In this document: positions 35,601-48,262 of the stretch, piece by piece | Layout of the letters: every line of letters starts with the position of its first letter | How positions within the stretch are numbered: the first letter of the stretch is position 1 | Assembly: GCF_963662255.1 (NCBI RefSeq) | Contig: NC_085046.1 | Coordinates: forward strand, 48,995,797-49,059,796 | DNA: 64,000 bases | Direction: 5' to 3' | DNA from: Cinclus cinclus | Taxonomy: Eukaryota; Chordata; Aves; Passeriformes; Cinclidae | Position numbers and translations under genes: made by a program | Notes under the pieces: model-generated | The model's input: the letters and a program-made list of their open reading frames with translations, nothing else | The model's database searches: none | Told to the model about the DNA's origin: nothing

Positions 35601-38600
35601 CTAGCAAAAAAATTAGTGCTCCTGTTTAGAAAGAACATAGTTGCAAAAACTGAGAGAACTTCTGCACTGCAAGTAAAAACACAAGCCTCAAACTAGGGAT
35701 CCAGATAGATGCATGCCTCAATGTAAGCAAAAAGAGGTCTGAAATCTGAGGTCTCAGCCTTGCAGATCACATCAATGCCATCTCTGTCCTCTCAAGTGGC
35801 TGGATGGACAAACTAAGTTTAAAAAGTCACGGAGGGAAAAAAATGCCTCTTCATCTGAGAAAACTGAGCCCTTCCTGTCTCAAGAACAGAGGACTCCCAC
35901 AGGGAGATGAGCTTAGCGAGACTGTTCTTCCTCAGGATTTTTACAGAGGTATCAATCTCAAAATACTCATGTATGTAAAAACACAACTCTTTGAGCTTTT
36001 CTGCACTCAGGTAAAACCTATTTATGCTGCAGTAGTGTCTTTTATGCTTCCCCTTCAAACACAACAAAAAAAATATATGTTTCTTTAGACTCATTTACAG
36101 AGTGTCCCTACTGCTACTAACATACTGAAGGCACTGTTAGAGGTTAGAATGCAAAATTATTAAGACAGCCAGAGGGCAGATATATGCTGGGGAAGCAATG
36201 TTTCGGTTGATAATACAAGCCTGAGCTGAAGCCTGTGAACACAGAACATGCTGTTCTGTCAATAAACCCTTACCCTCCTTTCCTTCTCTCTTCTAGTTCA
36301 ATTACAAACCTGCAGAATGGATGTTTCAAGGTAGAGCAGGCCTATATATCAATAAGTTCAAGCAGTCAAGCTTAGGTTCAGCCACGAAACCCTCCATGTT
36401 TTCAGTAAATTGGAACAAGCTTAAGTGAAGACAGAAAGTGTCCTGCATTTTCTGTCATTGCAATGTAGCTGAGTTACAAGGAAATCCTCATTTAGGTGGC
36501 TCCAGTTGCCAGGCTACTCACAGCAGGGGATAGGTTGCACTACAAAGAACCACGAACTGATTACAATTACCTTTGCTTCAAAAGCATAACATCACAATAG
36601 TCTATGCATTTTAGCAGAGCTGTTTTGTCATACATTTATCTTATAGCCTGTTGAAGATGCATTTCCTAGGAATCTAGACATTAGGCAGCATTTATCTGAT
36701 GAAGGACATGCTCTTATACAGCTACATACATAAAAACGCAATCTGGGACAACTAAACAAGAAATTAAGAAATATCCTGTAAGCTTTATAAATAACTGAAA
36801 AGAGAATGCTCCAAATTTTTAGATGTGTCACAAAAGCTAACTTTAAAAGGTGAAAAATTATTTCAATTAAACAGAACAAATGTCAGCAATGAATGCCTAA
36901 GCATTTAAATGAATTCATCAGTAATACTATGGTGTGTGCTGAGGCACAGAGCCAGTGGGGGCATATACATGCAGACAAGTCATTTGTGAATATAATTGGA
37001 AGTCTATAAGAAACACCTACTCAGACTGGGGGAGGGTTTCTTGAAAAAAATCTTCAAGAGCTCCACAAATTTCTCAGATACCAAAGCCAGATTGCAGAAC
37101 TATGATATATAAAGCAAAGTAGCAAATGGGTCCAAAACCAGGGAATCAGATTGGACCAAGCAACTGAAAAAAATTCCTTTATCTTGATTCCTAGCATATA
37201 TAAAGGATTTTTGCATCAGAGTAATTTTACTAGCTTAAATGTCACCACTTCCCACTCTGCACAGGGGGAAAAAAAAATCTAAGCTTCTTTCCTGTAAAAT
37301 GACATATTAGAAAAGTTTCTTGTCAGCTGAAAGATGTTTCCCTCTACCAAAAAGAAATAAGAGGGCAAAGGAGTATGCACAAAACAAACACAATGGGTAA
37401 ATAGAGCTGGTACTTAAATAATTTTCCCTTAAGAAAATATGGCTGTAAAAAATTAGATAGCAGAAAATTTTAAATTTAACAAAAAAAAATCTGCTAACAG
37501 AATACAACTGATCCACTTATTATTGATGATATACTGATGATATACTGATTATATGATGAATAATCCACTGATTATTTCACCCCCTCAAAGACATTTCTTA
37601 TCCTATCTCTTTCAAATAATCTGATTCTGACAACCTTAGTTTATCATGCTTCAGTATTGAGCTTATATTGTTATATTTGACAAATAGTAAATATGTCACA
37701 TCACTGGTCATAAAACAACTAGAAATTGTACCCAGAGCACTCCAGATCTTTGTATCCAAAGAACCCAAACCAGGCTATATCCTATCAATGTTATCAATGT
37801 GATGTACTGCACAGTTTTATTGATTGTCATCTACAATACATTACATATTTAGCTAATTATTTTCTCCATAGCAAAAACTTGCTCATAAACTCCAGTGATT
37901 AGCAGTACCACAGACACAGCTCACATTATGAGCTGTTACCTAGAGACATTACACTGTTTTTTTCCAACCACTTGTTCTCCTTGTACAGAGTCATACAAGT
38001 CTTCCACAGCCTGTGCTTATCTATTTGATGGGTTACTGATGTCCTGCTCCTTAACCCTCTGTTTCACTAATGGGTCCTATCCAAAAATCATTACCTCAGC
38101 TGCACATCTGTAGCAATTAGATTTCGTATTTTTGAAAACTTCAATTGTAATCTACAAACCGTGCCTTAATGAGTGCACAGTTGAGCTGTGAAAAGCCTTG
38201 CCATGGAGGGTTTAGGTCAAGATTAACAGAAAGGATGATGTAAGCACACACGATAACCATTCAAAAGTGTTAAGGATGTAATCGCATCTGGTGATGTGAA
38301 CTGAACCAGCAGCACTTCAGAACTGGCTTACAGGTAACTGTATGCTTCCCTGAACTCCTGGAGAGACTGTGAGATGGATCATGCATCTGTAAGTTTATAG
38401 CAATTCCTGAACTCCCAGGAGCATTCAAATGGATTTTGAGTTAGGACAATCAAAATGACAAAAATATTTCTAAGCTCAAAACACTTAGAATATTTCATTT
38501 GGCATTCAGCATGATTATTTAACATTAGAGTTTTTCAGAATATGATGATGAGATCTGGCTCTTTTACTCTACTAAGAATGAGAATTAGACTGGACCATGA

Positions 38601-39889
38601 AGACATTGTAATTTTCTAGACCTTCCTTCTGTCCCCAGAGAGAGGCTTTTGCATGGCTACCTGCTGTTCAACTGCTTTCAACAGCCTCCTGAGAAGGCTC
38701 AGTTGTCTTCTGTCCTTCAAACACAGCAGGAGAAACATCTGAAAATAATGGCTTTCTATTAAATTCTTTTGGCAAGTGAGTAATCTAGGTAGGTGCCCTG
38801 CACCACCACCACCCCCTGTCATGAAGGTGGAGGGAAAAGTTCCTCCTAGGAGATTGTGAGGTGGAAAATAGCACATGAAGTCCTGGAAACATATCTTCTA
38901 GGCAAGACCAGGCTTGTGGGAGACTTCACATGGGACAACTGGAATACCAAAGGCTTGTAGAAGTAAGAAAACTGAACTTTGAACAGGGAACAGACTACAG
39001 AGATGCCAAATGGGGAATGGTGGAAGCTTTTGGGAAATTAGCACAAATAGAAACTGAGCAAAACACTGTACAGTTATTCAGCAATTTGTAAGAAATTGCA
39101 TCTTCTGACAAAGAATGTGAGCTACACAGACAAGAAATCATTATGGATCTGGCAAGCTACAAATAAAACTCTCCAAGAATCAAGTGGTGAAAGAGTCAGT
39201 TAATTTATTGGAAAAAGCTAGAAGATTATTTTATCATTGCATGCATAGAAGAATAAAATCTCATAGAAGTCATTTAACAATAACAGATGAGTCTATAAGT
39301 CCAAAGAATAAGGAAACCAAACCACATCAAATATTTGGAAAATAGATATGCTTATAACTCAGAGCTGGCTTAAATACTTTTATATCTTCTATGGTCAAAA
39401 ATGGCGAAGTAGCTATTAAAATCTACTAAACAGCATGGTTACACAAGGAATGAGAGAATGTCACATTTTGTAACACAAATTCTAATTCATTAATAGTGTT
39501 TTAAATCATATTAAGTCAAATTAATAAAATTTTAAGTGATCAGAAAGCAAAAAGGAACAGTGCCCCATAACATCTCAGCTTTCCACCAAACTAAGGTATT
39601 TGCAGAAGGAAGACACAAGATGGATCAGGACAATGAAATTGTCCACAACAAGATGAAGTACTGAAGCAGAGAAAAGCCATCTTATTTATCATCCCAGGCA
39701 CTGGAAATAAAAACAACCTGCTTCATAGAGCCTGGAAAGACACAGCTCAAGTTGAAGTTCAGAGGTCAGCAAGCCACATTCACCTCCTGGTGGAGGAGCA
39801 GGATTCTCATCAGGAATACAAGCAAAGACAACATATTACCTAAAAAATAACACTGCAGCTAGCCTTTAAAAAAGAAAATCATTATTTTG
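26651..39889. other. Noncoding AT-rich DNA, no gene recognised
   Basis: About 13 kb without any recognisable gene, transposon body or RNA gene. Simple tracts occur (A-rich and AT repeat at 27287-27324; an imperfect tandem of TGATATACTGA-like units near 37524-37560). All open frames are short and have no family resemblance. Confidence 0.55.
27287..27324. repeat. A-rich tract ending in (AT)n
   Basis: A run of A interrupted by GG and G passes into a short (AT) dinucleotide run at 27313-27324. Simple-sequence repeat. Confidence 0.8.
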
Positions 39890-40310
39890 ATAAACATAGA
39901 AAAACACAGGTTGAAAGAGACATCCGCAGATCATCCAGGGCCCATCCTCTGCTCAAAATTAGACCAGGTTTCTCAGAACCTCCACCCATCATTTGAAAGT
40001 CTTGGAGGTTAGAGAGTCCACAGCCACCCTGGGCCTGGTTCCTATGCTTGGGCACCCTTTGTTGTGAAGAATTTTCCCTTAATCCCATAAGAATTACTAA
40101 TGCAATTATTTCTGCCCAATGCCTGTTATTCTTAAACTGTGCAACTGAGAAAACCCTGTTTACCCTACAGTCCCCATTAGGGGATGAATAAACTGCAAAT
40201 TGATCCCTGGTTCCCTGCCTTGGCCACCTCATGGCTAAACCAACCTTCAGTCTCCCCAGTATGTCTCCTCGTCCATCACCTCACCAGTCTGTCTCCTTCA
40301 AAGTAAGAAT
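39890..40310 (-). repeat. Degenerate CR1 3' fragment (probable)
   Basis: The plus strand contains words typical of reversed CR1 3' regions: GATCATCCAGGGCCCATCCT, CCACAGCCACCCTGGGC, TTGTGAAGAATTTTCCCTTA and a GTCTCCTC stretch, in the right order. No open RT frame remains. The element runs in the minus direction, like the other larger CR1 copies in this window. A 20-base A run follows at 40394. Confidence 0.65.
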
Positions 40311-42505
40311 GGGGGAACACCTACACCAGACATTAGTAATGTCCCCTCATACAAGTAACTGTGTTCAATGTCACACCCTAATAGTCACAAAACAAAAAAA
40401 AAAAAAAAAAAAAGGTGCTAAATAGTTTTAGGAATAGGGTGTATGGGAAAGGGGAAGAATAAATGAGCAATAAATCACACCTTTTCCCATCTATCATGGA
40501 TTTAAATTTTAACGAGAGAAAAAAACATGTATAAAGGACTTTACTAAGTTGAGTGACATTGTTCTAATTATACTGGGTTATCTTGGAGCAAAGAAGCTTT
40601 TCCATATCATGCTTTTAAAGGATTTAAAGTAAAGAAGAAATCCACAAATTACCTTAAGAACTGAATCACTCTGAAGATTAATAGTATTTAGCCAAAAAAG
40701 ACTTCAAAGACACAAAGCATCCTTCTAAAACCCAATTCAACCAGCCACCCAGGAACAAGCAGGATGGTTCTGCTGAAAAGCTGGCAAGGAGGATATGGAT
40801 TTCTTTGTTTATGGCAGTCTAACAGGAAGCTGAAGCCAGATTTCCACAGCAATTCTGCTGGGCTGACTTAACTGGAGGAAAGAAATGAGCTGGCACCTCA
40901 ATTCCATAAGGAAAAGTAAAGGGGTGCTCTAAAGGCAAATTTTAAGAACTCTGCTGAGTTCAAGCCCCTTCCCCAACATCCTGCTGAAGGCCAAGGAGAT
41001 TTAATTATTTTTTTCCTAATGCCAAGCACCAGAAAGCTCATCTTCCTTTCAGACCCCAGGAACCAGCTGCTGAGCCATCCCTTGCAGCTGGTTGCTCTGC
41101 ATCTACTGAAGGATCAGCTCAGGATGCTGGATCTCACAAAAGCAGTTAAGTTCCCTTTTTTAAGGATGATAAAACTGATGGGAACTGCACCAGCTTCAGT
41201 AGTTGTCAGTTACCTTGACACCACCCATAATAAAAGCCAAGTAAAAAGCAAAGAAATCATTGACTTACTGAAATCTTAAAAACAACCACCCTTTTTCTAA
41301 TGTCGTAAAGGACAAGTGGACAAAAATAGAACTGTGATTTTTCTCTTTTATTCTATCATCCTAGAGTCAGATTTAAGGGTTTTAGTGCTGTTTGCTACAC
41401 AGTTTTAGATGAGACAACTGTCTCAAGTGGTGAAGGCCCCGCTCCATGAAAAAGCCTTCAATCGCCACATTTTCCTCGCAGCAGGAAATACAGGCTGAAG
41501 AAAATGTTTACTGTTACACCCCACCCCTTCTGGGTTGCCTTCAGCTAGATTCAAATCTTGGTCCCTTTCTCACCCTTTAGGACTATGGTGTTCAGCTTTA
41601 CCAAGGATGCGATTTCAGTAGGTTTCTACCACCCTTCTCCCCTCTTCTAATGACTGTCCTCATTTATTTGGAAATGTTTAAAGTACAAATTCATTATATC
41701 CCAGCAAGAAGGCTATATTTACAAAAAAAAAAAAAAGGAGAGAAATACAGTATTATTTTCACAGGCAGGTTATGTACTAGAGAAGTTAGGACTGGATTAA
41801 AAGTACATCTGACTTTTTAAATCTATTTCACAGCCCACACCAAGTATCCTGCTGCTCTAAGCCAGCCAAAAGATAAATTGAGGGAGAGGGAAAAAAAACA
41901 AAGATAGAGTATAAGCACGAAACAGAAGAAAACTCTAAATACAGCCACATAATGCCTCTCCAACATTGTAGCTCCATGCAGATAAATTCATTTACTTTGC
42001 ACAGCAGAGCTCAATAACAGTACCTTGAAATAAATACAGCAAACATATGCCACCACAGGAATTAAACCAGTAGATTAGAAACAGAAAGGATTATCAGTGT
42101 AGAAGAGTTACATTGTTTATTATTTAGTTCATACAGCAGGTTCTTGAAGGCCTCCAAGAAATTATAAACTTGCACATTTAAGTGTTGCTCATTCCTTATA
42201 CCACCAAAAGACAGCCACGCTATGACTGCTTTGCTGTCTCCCCTGGCGATTTTTTCAGATATTTTTGTACTGTGTGCCATTTTCTTTAAAGTTATGGATG
42301 AAATTTTCAAATTAGGTGAAGAAAAGTGCTGTTCTTCACAGAGTCATAAAACTCTTGAAAACATGAATGCTGTTAGAATAAAAGCAAAGAATAAAACCGG
42401 GAGACCCAGCACACCACCCACTCCATCTGCAGGAGTGTGGTGGCATAATGACACAGACATCTGGCCACTTCCTCTTCAGTTGTTTCACCAAGGACCACAC
42501 AGTTA
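40311..42505. other. Noncoding DNA, no gene recognised
   Basis: Contains a 20-A run (40394-40413) and a 13-A run near 41720. The open frame at 41019-41279 and others are short and carry no family signature. Nothing else can be supported. Confidence 0.55.
40389..40413 (+). repeat. Poly-A run
   Basis: Twenty consecutive A at 40394-40413 preceded by AAAAC. No retroposon body is seen directly upstream on the plus strand, so I treat it as a simple repeat. Confidence 0.85.
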
Positions 42506-43830
42506 CCCAGAATCACAGAATTACTAGGTTGGAAGAGGTGTTCAAGATCATTGAGTCCAACTCACACCCTAACACCTCAACTAGACCATGGCACCAAGTG
42601 CCACATCCAGTCCTCTTTTAAACATATCCAGGGAGGGTGACTCCACCACCTCTCTGGCAGACCATTCCAGTACTTTATTATTCTTTCAGTGAAAAACCTT
42701 TTCCTAATACCCAACCTATATATCCCTTGGCGTAGCTCAAGACTGTGTCCTCTCGTTCTGTCAGTTGCTGCCTGGTGAGAGAGACCAATTCCCACCTGAC
42801 TACAGCCACCTTTCAGGAAGTTGTAGAGAGTAACAAGGTCACTCCTGAGTCTCCTTTTCTCCAGGCTAAACAACCCCAGCTGCCTCAGTTGTTCCTCATA
42901 GGCCTTGTGTTCCAAGCCCCTCACCAGCCTTGCTGTCCTTCTCTGGACATGCTCAAGCATCTCAACATCCTTCCCAAACTGAGGGGCCCAGAACTGGACA
43001 CAGCACTCAAGGTGTGGCCTCACCAGTGCTGAGTACAGGGGAACAATGGCCTCCTTGCTCCTGCTGGCCGCACTATTCCTGATCCAGGCCAGGATGCCAT
43101 TGGCCCTCCTGGCCACCAGGACACACTGCTGGCTCATGTTCAGACAGCTGTCAACAAATACCCCCAAGTCCCTTTCTGCCTGGGCACTGTCCAGCCACAC
43201 CATCCCCAGCCTGCAACGATGCAGGGGGTTATTGTGGCCAAAATGCAGGACTTGACACTTGGACTTGTTAAACCTCATCCTATTGGACTCTGCCCATCCA
43301 TCCAAATGTTCCTGGTCTCTCTGCAGAGCCCTCTTCCCTTCAAACAGAACAATACATGCTCCCAGCTTAGTGTCATCAGCAAATTTACAAATGAAAGACT
43401 CAATGCCTTCATCCAGTGTAATCAAGAAAATTCTTGAACAGAACTGGCCCCAGCACAGACCCCTAGGGACACCACTGGTGACTGATCCCCAGCTGGATGC
43501 AGAGCCATTCACCACCACTCTCTGGGCCCAGCCATCCAGCCAGTTCTTAAGCCAGCTAAAAGTGCTCCTGTCCAAGCTGTAAGCTGCCAGCTTTTCCAGG
43601 AGGTCACTGTGGGAGACATTGTCAAAGGCCATGCTGAAGTCCAAATAGACAGCATCCACAGCCCTTCCCACATCCACCAGGTGGGTCACTTGGTCATAAA
43701 AGAAGACCAGGTTGGTCAAACATGACCTACCCCACCTAAAGCCATACTGGCTGGGTCTGAGACCCTGGCCATCCTGTAAGTGCTGTGTGAGAATTGACTT
43801 ATAGTCTTTCTACGGATAGGTACAACCAGA
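42506..43830 (-). mobile_element. CR1 non-LTR retrotransposon, 5'-truncated, RT 3' half and 3' UTR
   Basis: A minus-strand frame stays open from about 43815 down to 42577 and encodes the C-terminal half of a CR1-type reverse transcriptase. FRWGRSCLTNL at the start, YLDFSMAFDNVSH (motif A), KFADDTKLG with the catalytic FADD at 43372-43383, and the LYSALVRPHLE and RTARLVRG segments are all characteristic. The 3' UTR follows, and the element ends in ATTCTGTGATTCTG at 42507-42520, the octamer tail typical of CR1. The 5' portion (endonuclease, first RT motifs) is missing, the usual result of target-primed reverse transcription. Near residues 86-105 the reading is out of phase with the family for about 17 codons and then returns, so two indels compensate each other. 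It is probably a dead copy. Confidence 0.93.
42577..43815 (-). pseudogene. CR1 ORF2 remnant: reverse transcriptase C-terminal half
   Basis: Open for about 400 codons without a stop, but without a genuine start because the element is 5'-truncated. Catalytic Asp residues of motif A (YLDFSMAFD) and motif C (FADD) are present. A one-base loss after VPRG and a compensating change before DEGIE leave a wrong-frame patch (about 43400-43465) across the segment where the family has its conserved SVLGPVLF motif. That motif is readable only in the alternative frame, so the enzyme would be impaired even if made. Confidence 0.88.
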
Positions 43831-43959
43831 ACGTGTTCAGACAATATCAAGTATTTTCTCACAGAATGTAAGATAAGTTCAAAATTAGTTGCATGGGAGG
43901 CCTCTGATAAAAGGACAAATTCAAAAGGGTCTCTAAAGCAGTTTTATAGGGATGGAAAA

Positions 43960-44007
43960 CAAAAAAACCAAACAAACAAGCAAGAAACACACACACACAC
44001 ACACACA
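43960..44007. repeat. A-rich and (AC)n microsatellite
   Basis: An A-rich leader with AAAC/AAGC units runs into about ten AC dinucleotides at 43987-44007. Likely length-variable. Confidence 0.9.
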
Positions 44008-44965
44008 TCCCCACGCAAACAAAAAAGACATACATGAGACACCAATGTTTCTCATTAACAGGTCTAATGATTTTCAGTCCTGTAAAGAATGCTGTTTTAC
44101 ATGATCCTGGTTATAATTCAATCATCGCATACTTGGACATTACAGAAACACTGTTTTGACTAAAAAAGCTCTAACTTTTTTCAAGACACAAGATTAGAGA
44201 TGGCAATATTAGGCCGTTAGAGAGCTTCTTCTAAAGTTGCAAAATCCAGTTAAAAATAGTACAGATCTTCCTTTTTGATAGACACAAGGATTATCCTATA
44301 TCCTAAAAAAATCTATAAAGTGATATTCTCTGAGACTACCTTGAGTTGGTATTTCAAAGGGTTTCTTTGGAAAGAATGATATATAGATCACAAAGACCAA
44401 TGGGTCTTTATCAAAGAAAATATATTCCTTTTCTGAACCACAAAGAAAAGATTGATGATATCCTAGACCACAACCCCATTTGTGAGAGATGCATAGTGCC
44501 GAGAGACAACAGTTACTAGTCAGTTAATGCTTTACAATACCACAAATAACTCCCATACTAACTACAGGCAAAGTATTTGTGGTGTTTTATGGAGCTTAGA
44601 AAGCAAAATTATAGCAGAGGGAAATTCACAAGGTAATTTGTGTTATCCCCCACAACACATTAGGTGTGACAAGGAGGGTTCTCAAGTAATAAGTGCGTAC
44701 AACAAAATAGCAAAATTGATACAAATGTGTCAGTGTGTTGCTTTGTTTTCTTCCCAGGACTAAGACTTGTGTATGTAAAAGTCTGCTCCATGCATGCATG
44801 TTAAAATACTTCCCTTATGATCATACCCTTTCCTCAGCTCAGTGAAATTCCTATCAACTCTCTATTTAAAGCACAACCTATATGGGGACTATATGGACAT
44901 GCTTTGCAAAATTATTGTCCAGCCAGGAGAAATGCATGCAAATTGTATTACCACTGGAACTTGGA

Positions 44966-44967
44966 TT

Positions 44968-44998
<31 letters not shown>

Positions 44999-44999
44999 G
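44966..44999 (+). repeat. T12-G22 homopolymer junction
   Basis: Twelve T are followed directly by 22 uninterrupted G. The G run can fold into a G-quadruplex and is hard to sequence, so its length in the assembly may be unreliable. A second junction of the same type lies about 970 bases away at 45937. Confidence 0.9.
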
Positions 45000-45936
45000 T
45001 CGTCAGAGCAATCATTTTTTTGAAGCTGACTCCATTATTACTGATTTATAACTGAACATTAGACTTAGCAAGAAAAAAGCAGTAATACATAATACCAAAA
45101 AAATGCAACCCAACATTACACAGGTTTTCTGCTAGCTAAATCAACTACACTTTACAATAAAGATGATAAAATTAAGAGCATATATTTTTCCAGGGTGTCT
45201 TATGTTTCCAGAAGATTCAAGAGCAATGTTATCTATCATTAATTTTATCACTATTATTCCTCTAGTGCTGTGCCACTCTCATTGTGCAGGAAGTAGAGCC
45301 ACAAGTCATTCTGCTTCTCTACTGTTTCCTTTTTTCTTTTTGCTCTTATTCTTGCTGTTGTCATCTCTAAGCTTTGTTCTTTTGGGTTAATGCAGCATGT
45401 CTCCAACACAGCCTTGGAAAATAACTACAATGTAATTTGGGTTTAATATCATTAAAACTGATTAGCAAGGAGTGTTCATGAAAATCCATAATTACCTCAC
45501 AAAAAAAGACACTTTTGCAAGGGAACTACGAAGGACTCCAGTTTAACTATTTGGGCTGCCTTGGGAAAAGCTATTGTCACTTCTTTTTTTTACCTTGTAA
45601 ATATCATAAAATACCAAGATCTGCTAAAAAACATCCATCTTGTCACAAAGCTGATTTCTAATATGAAACCAAATATACAGTCTTAATTTTAAGAAAATAA
45701 AATCTATCTTGATGGATGTCCTAGTGCTTTGGGTACAAGACCAGACTTTGTGATTAAATCTATAATGATAAAAGAATTCCCAGCTGGATAATAGCACAGT
45801 GTGACTAGCACACACAACGTTTCACTAAACTATTTAATCTCCCAAAGCAAGGATGTAGGAAATTGCATTGCCCAGTAGTTTGGATTAGGGACTCACCCCA
45901 CAACATAACCCCACTATGGTGTGTCATTTTCTTCAC

Positions 45937-46026
45937 TTTTTTTTTTTGGGGGGGGGGGGGGAGGGGTGGTGGGGGTAGCAGGGGCATTTGCCTTTTCTTT
46001 TTCCTTCTTTTGGGGGGTAGGGGAGG
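45937..46026 (+). repeat. T11-G14 junction with following G-rich stretch
   Basis: Eleven T, then 14 G, then further G groups (GGGG, GG, GGGGG, GGGG) to about 45984 and two more G groups at about 46011-46026. At least four G runs of three or more lie close together, meeting the usual criterion for a G-quadruplex-forming sequence. Confidence 0.85.
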
Positions 46027-47101
46027 GAAGAGAAGAATATTGCTCTACACTTTGTGAGCAGAAGCATAAGAAACTTTTTTCTAAAATGTGCACCAGTGTG
46101 TGTTCCTCCAAACACTCATTTTCATTTAATATTTAGTAGAGGACAATCTCTGCCTGTAGGTTTTTTCATCTGTTTTCCGTTGCAAATTAAGCTGAGATCA
46201 GTCTTGCATCAATTGCTGCTTGAAAACCTCAGCAAGAAGAAGGGAGAAAAAGAGCCTTTCTCCCCTGCAGCATCAGAAAACAGAACTAGGGCAGCTCTAC
46301 TGTTGCACTCAATAGGCAAGTATTCCCACAAACATGTCCCTTGAGCTTTGCCAAGTCTAACGGCACTCTTGTCTAATTTTTCCAGTAATGTCATCCTCAA
46401 AAAATGACCTTGCCTGTAGCTGGCATTAGCAAAATCGAGCTTTTGTTCGCACTATTATTTTGAGAGGTCCCTAACCTCTGCAATTGCATTAAATTAGAGG
46501 GTTGTATGGCCACAACCCCGGTTTTAAAATAGTGTGTGTTTTTGAGCTACAAATAACATAGAGTTCTTCCCACAAAGGTCTCCTCTCTGTATCCAGGGCT
46601 CCTGGCTACAGAGTAAATATTTCCCCACCTCCACACAGGGAAAAAGCAGCAGTGCGTGTGCAATGGTTACATGTTGTGTAAATGCTGAACCCCACTCAGA
46701 TGCTTGATTAAATTTCCTCAGCCCTGAACGACAGCGAAGTCTCCATTCTGGAAAGCTGCCCTTGAAGTGCTCTATCATGCAAATTCAGAGATGTGGGTGG
46801 AAACACATGCAATAAAAATAATATTTGAGGAACTCTCCAGTTCTAGGCAGCAAAGGTAAAAACTGTTGACAATCTCAGTAATTAAATGAGAAATGTAAGA
46901 AGTGGACCAAAGTCACCTTCATGGAAGAAACAAGAAGTAAACTCTGGATACTTCATATTAGAAGCAAATAAAATTCCACCACCATGCTGGCCCCCTACAT
47001 GCAGTTTAATCATGATATCTAAAGTACAAGAAAAATAACAAGCTTACTTTGAAAGGTCTCAGGCTTACATCATCTGCATATATTTATGAGTACACTCCAG
47101 C

Positions 47102-47153
47102 ATAACATAACCAACCAACCAACCAACCAACCAACCAAACAAACAAACAAAAA
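47102..47153 (+). repeat. (CCAA)n microsatellite passing into (AAAC)n
   Basis: Seven CCAA units at 47111-47138 followed by AAAC units to about 47152. Simple-sequence repeat. Confidence 0.9.
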
Positions 47154-47787
47154 ACTCATTAAAACCCTGTGCTTTTCCCCTTCACTCCACTTTTGATTAA
47201 CCCAGTACAGACCAAAATCTGCATTTTACCATTTCAGCCATTTTCTTCTTCACCCCACCATATCAGAGACTTTAAAAATTGGAGTTGGGCTGCAGTTCGA
47301 AATTATAGAAGGAACTCATGGGCATCATTGAGTTCAACTCCATGCAGGGCAACATACAGTTTAAGTTCTAAATCCAAGAGCATTCTCCCAGTGCTTCTTG
47401 AACAGCAACAGACTTGGAACAATGATCACTTCCCTAGGGAGTGACTTGCTATTACTGGACACCAGAAAGAGGAGATTAACACCTCCCTCCCTCTCTGCTC
47501 CCTAATCATGAATAAATTCTGGATGGCAATGGGGTCCCCCCTCAGCCCCCTCTTTTCTAAGCTGAACAAATTTAGTAACCCCAGACTCTAAGTCATGCCC
47601 TCTAGTCCTTTCCCTATCTTTGTTGCCTGTCTTTGGACGTATTCTGATATTTTATATTCCTTCTTATACTATGGAGCCTAAAGCTGTGCATAATATTTTG
47701 AGGTGACGTTAATCTCACTAATGTTGAGATACATCACGTATTTTGATCCGTTAGCTACATTGTGCTTAGTGTATCCCAGAATAGGGT

Positions 47788-48262
47788 TCAAGTGGTCCTT
47801 TGGGCTACCAGAACACATTCTTGACTCATATGGAGCTTGTCATCAACCAAATCCCCAAGATCCCTGTCTGAAGGGCTTAATTCAAGCCTCTTCTTTCCCC
47901 ATCTATACGCACATCTAGAATTACTCTGCCTCTGGTGCAGAAATGGCCATTTGTTCTCGTTAAATGCCATATACTTGATGATTGCCCACCTCTCCAATCT
48001 ATCAAGATCTCTGTGTAAGGAATCTCTGCCCACAAGGGAATCAACAGCTTCTCCTAATTTAGCATTATCAGCATACTTACAGCACACTGAAGCATGAAAA
48101 AAATGGCCCTAAAATGAAGCCCTGGGGAACACCATTAGTCACTGACTGCCTGCCAGATGCTATCCAATTTACTACAACTCCTTGAGCCCAACTATTCAGC
48201 CAGTTGTTCACCCAGCATATTGCATATGTATCTGGTTGTATGCTGGACATTTTTTCCAGCAA
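47788..48262 (-). pseudogene. RT core remnant of the old CR1
   Basis: Two overlapping open pieces in different frames (48077-48262 and 47788-48087) carry consecutive parts of the reverse transcriptase palm. GVPQGFILGP matches the conserved loop before motif C. The second piece carries KYADNAKLG, in which the second catalytic Asp of the ADD box is replaced by Asn. A frameshift near 48080 separates them. Confidence 0.78.

Larger units (their letters stand above)
43831..47279. other. Noncoding DNA with several simple-sequence tracts
   Basis: No gene recognised. It holds an A-rich to (AC)n microsatellite at 43960-44007, the T/G homopolymer tracts at 44966-44999 and 45937-46026, and a (CCAA)n repeat at 47102-47153. 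The proline- or glycine-rich open frames around 45000 and 45950 are simply translations of the G tracts. Confidence 0.6.

Noticed and set aside
44842..46057. Glycine- or proline-rich open frames around 45000 and 45950
   Set aside because: They are translations of the oligo-G tracts in several frames on both strands, not proteins.
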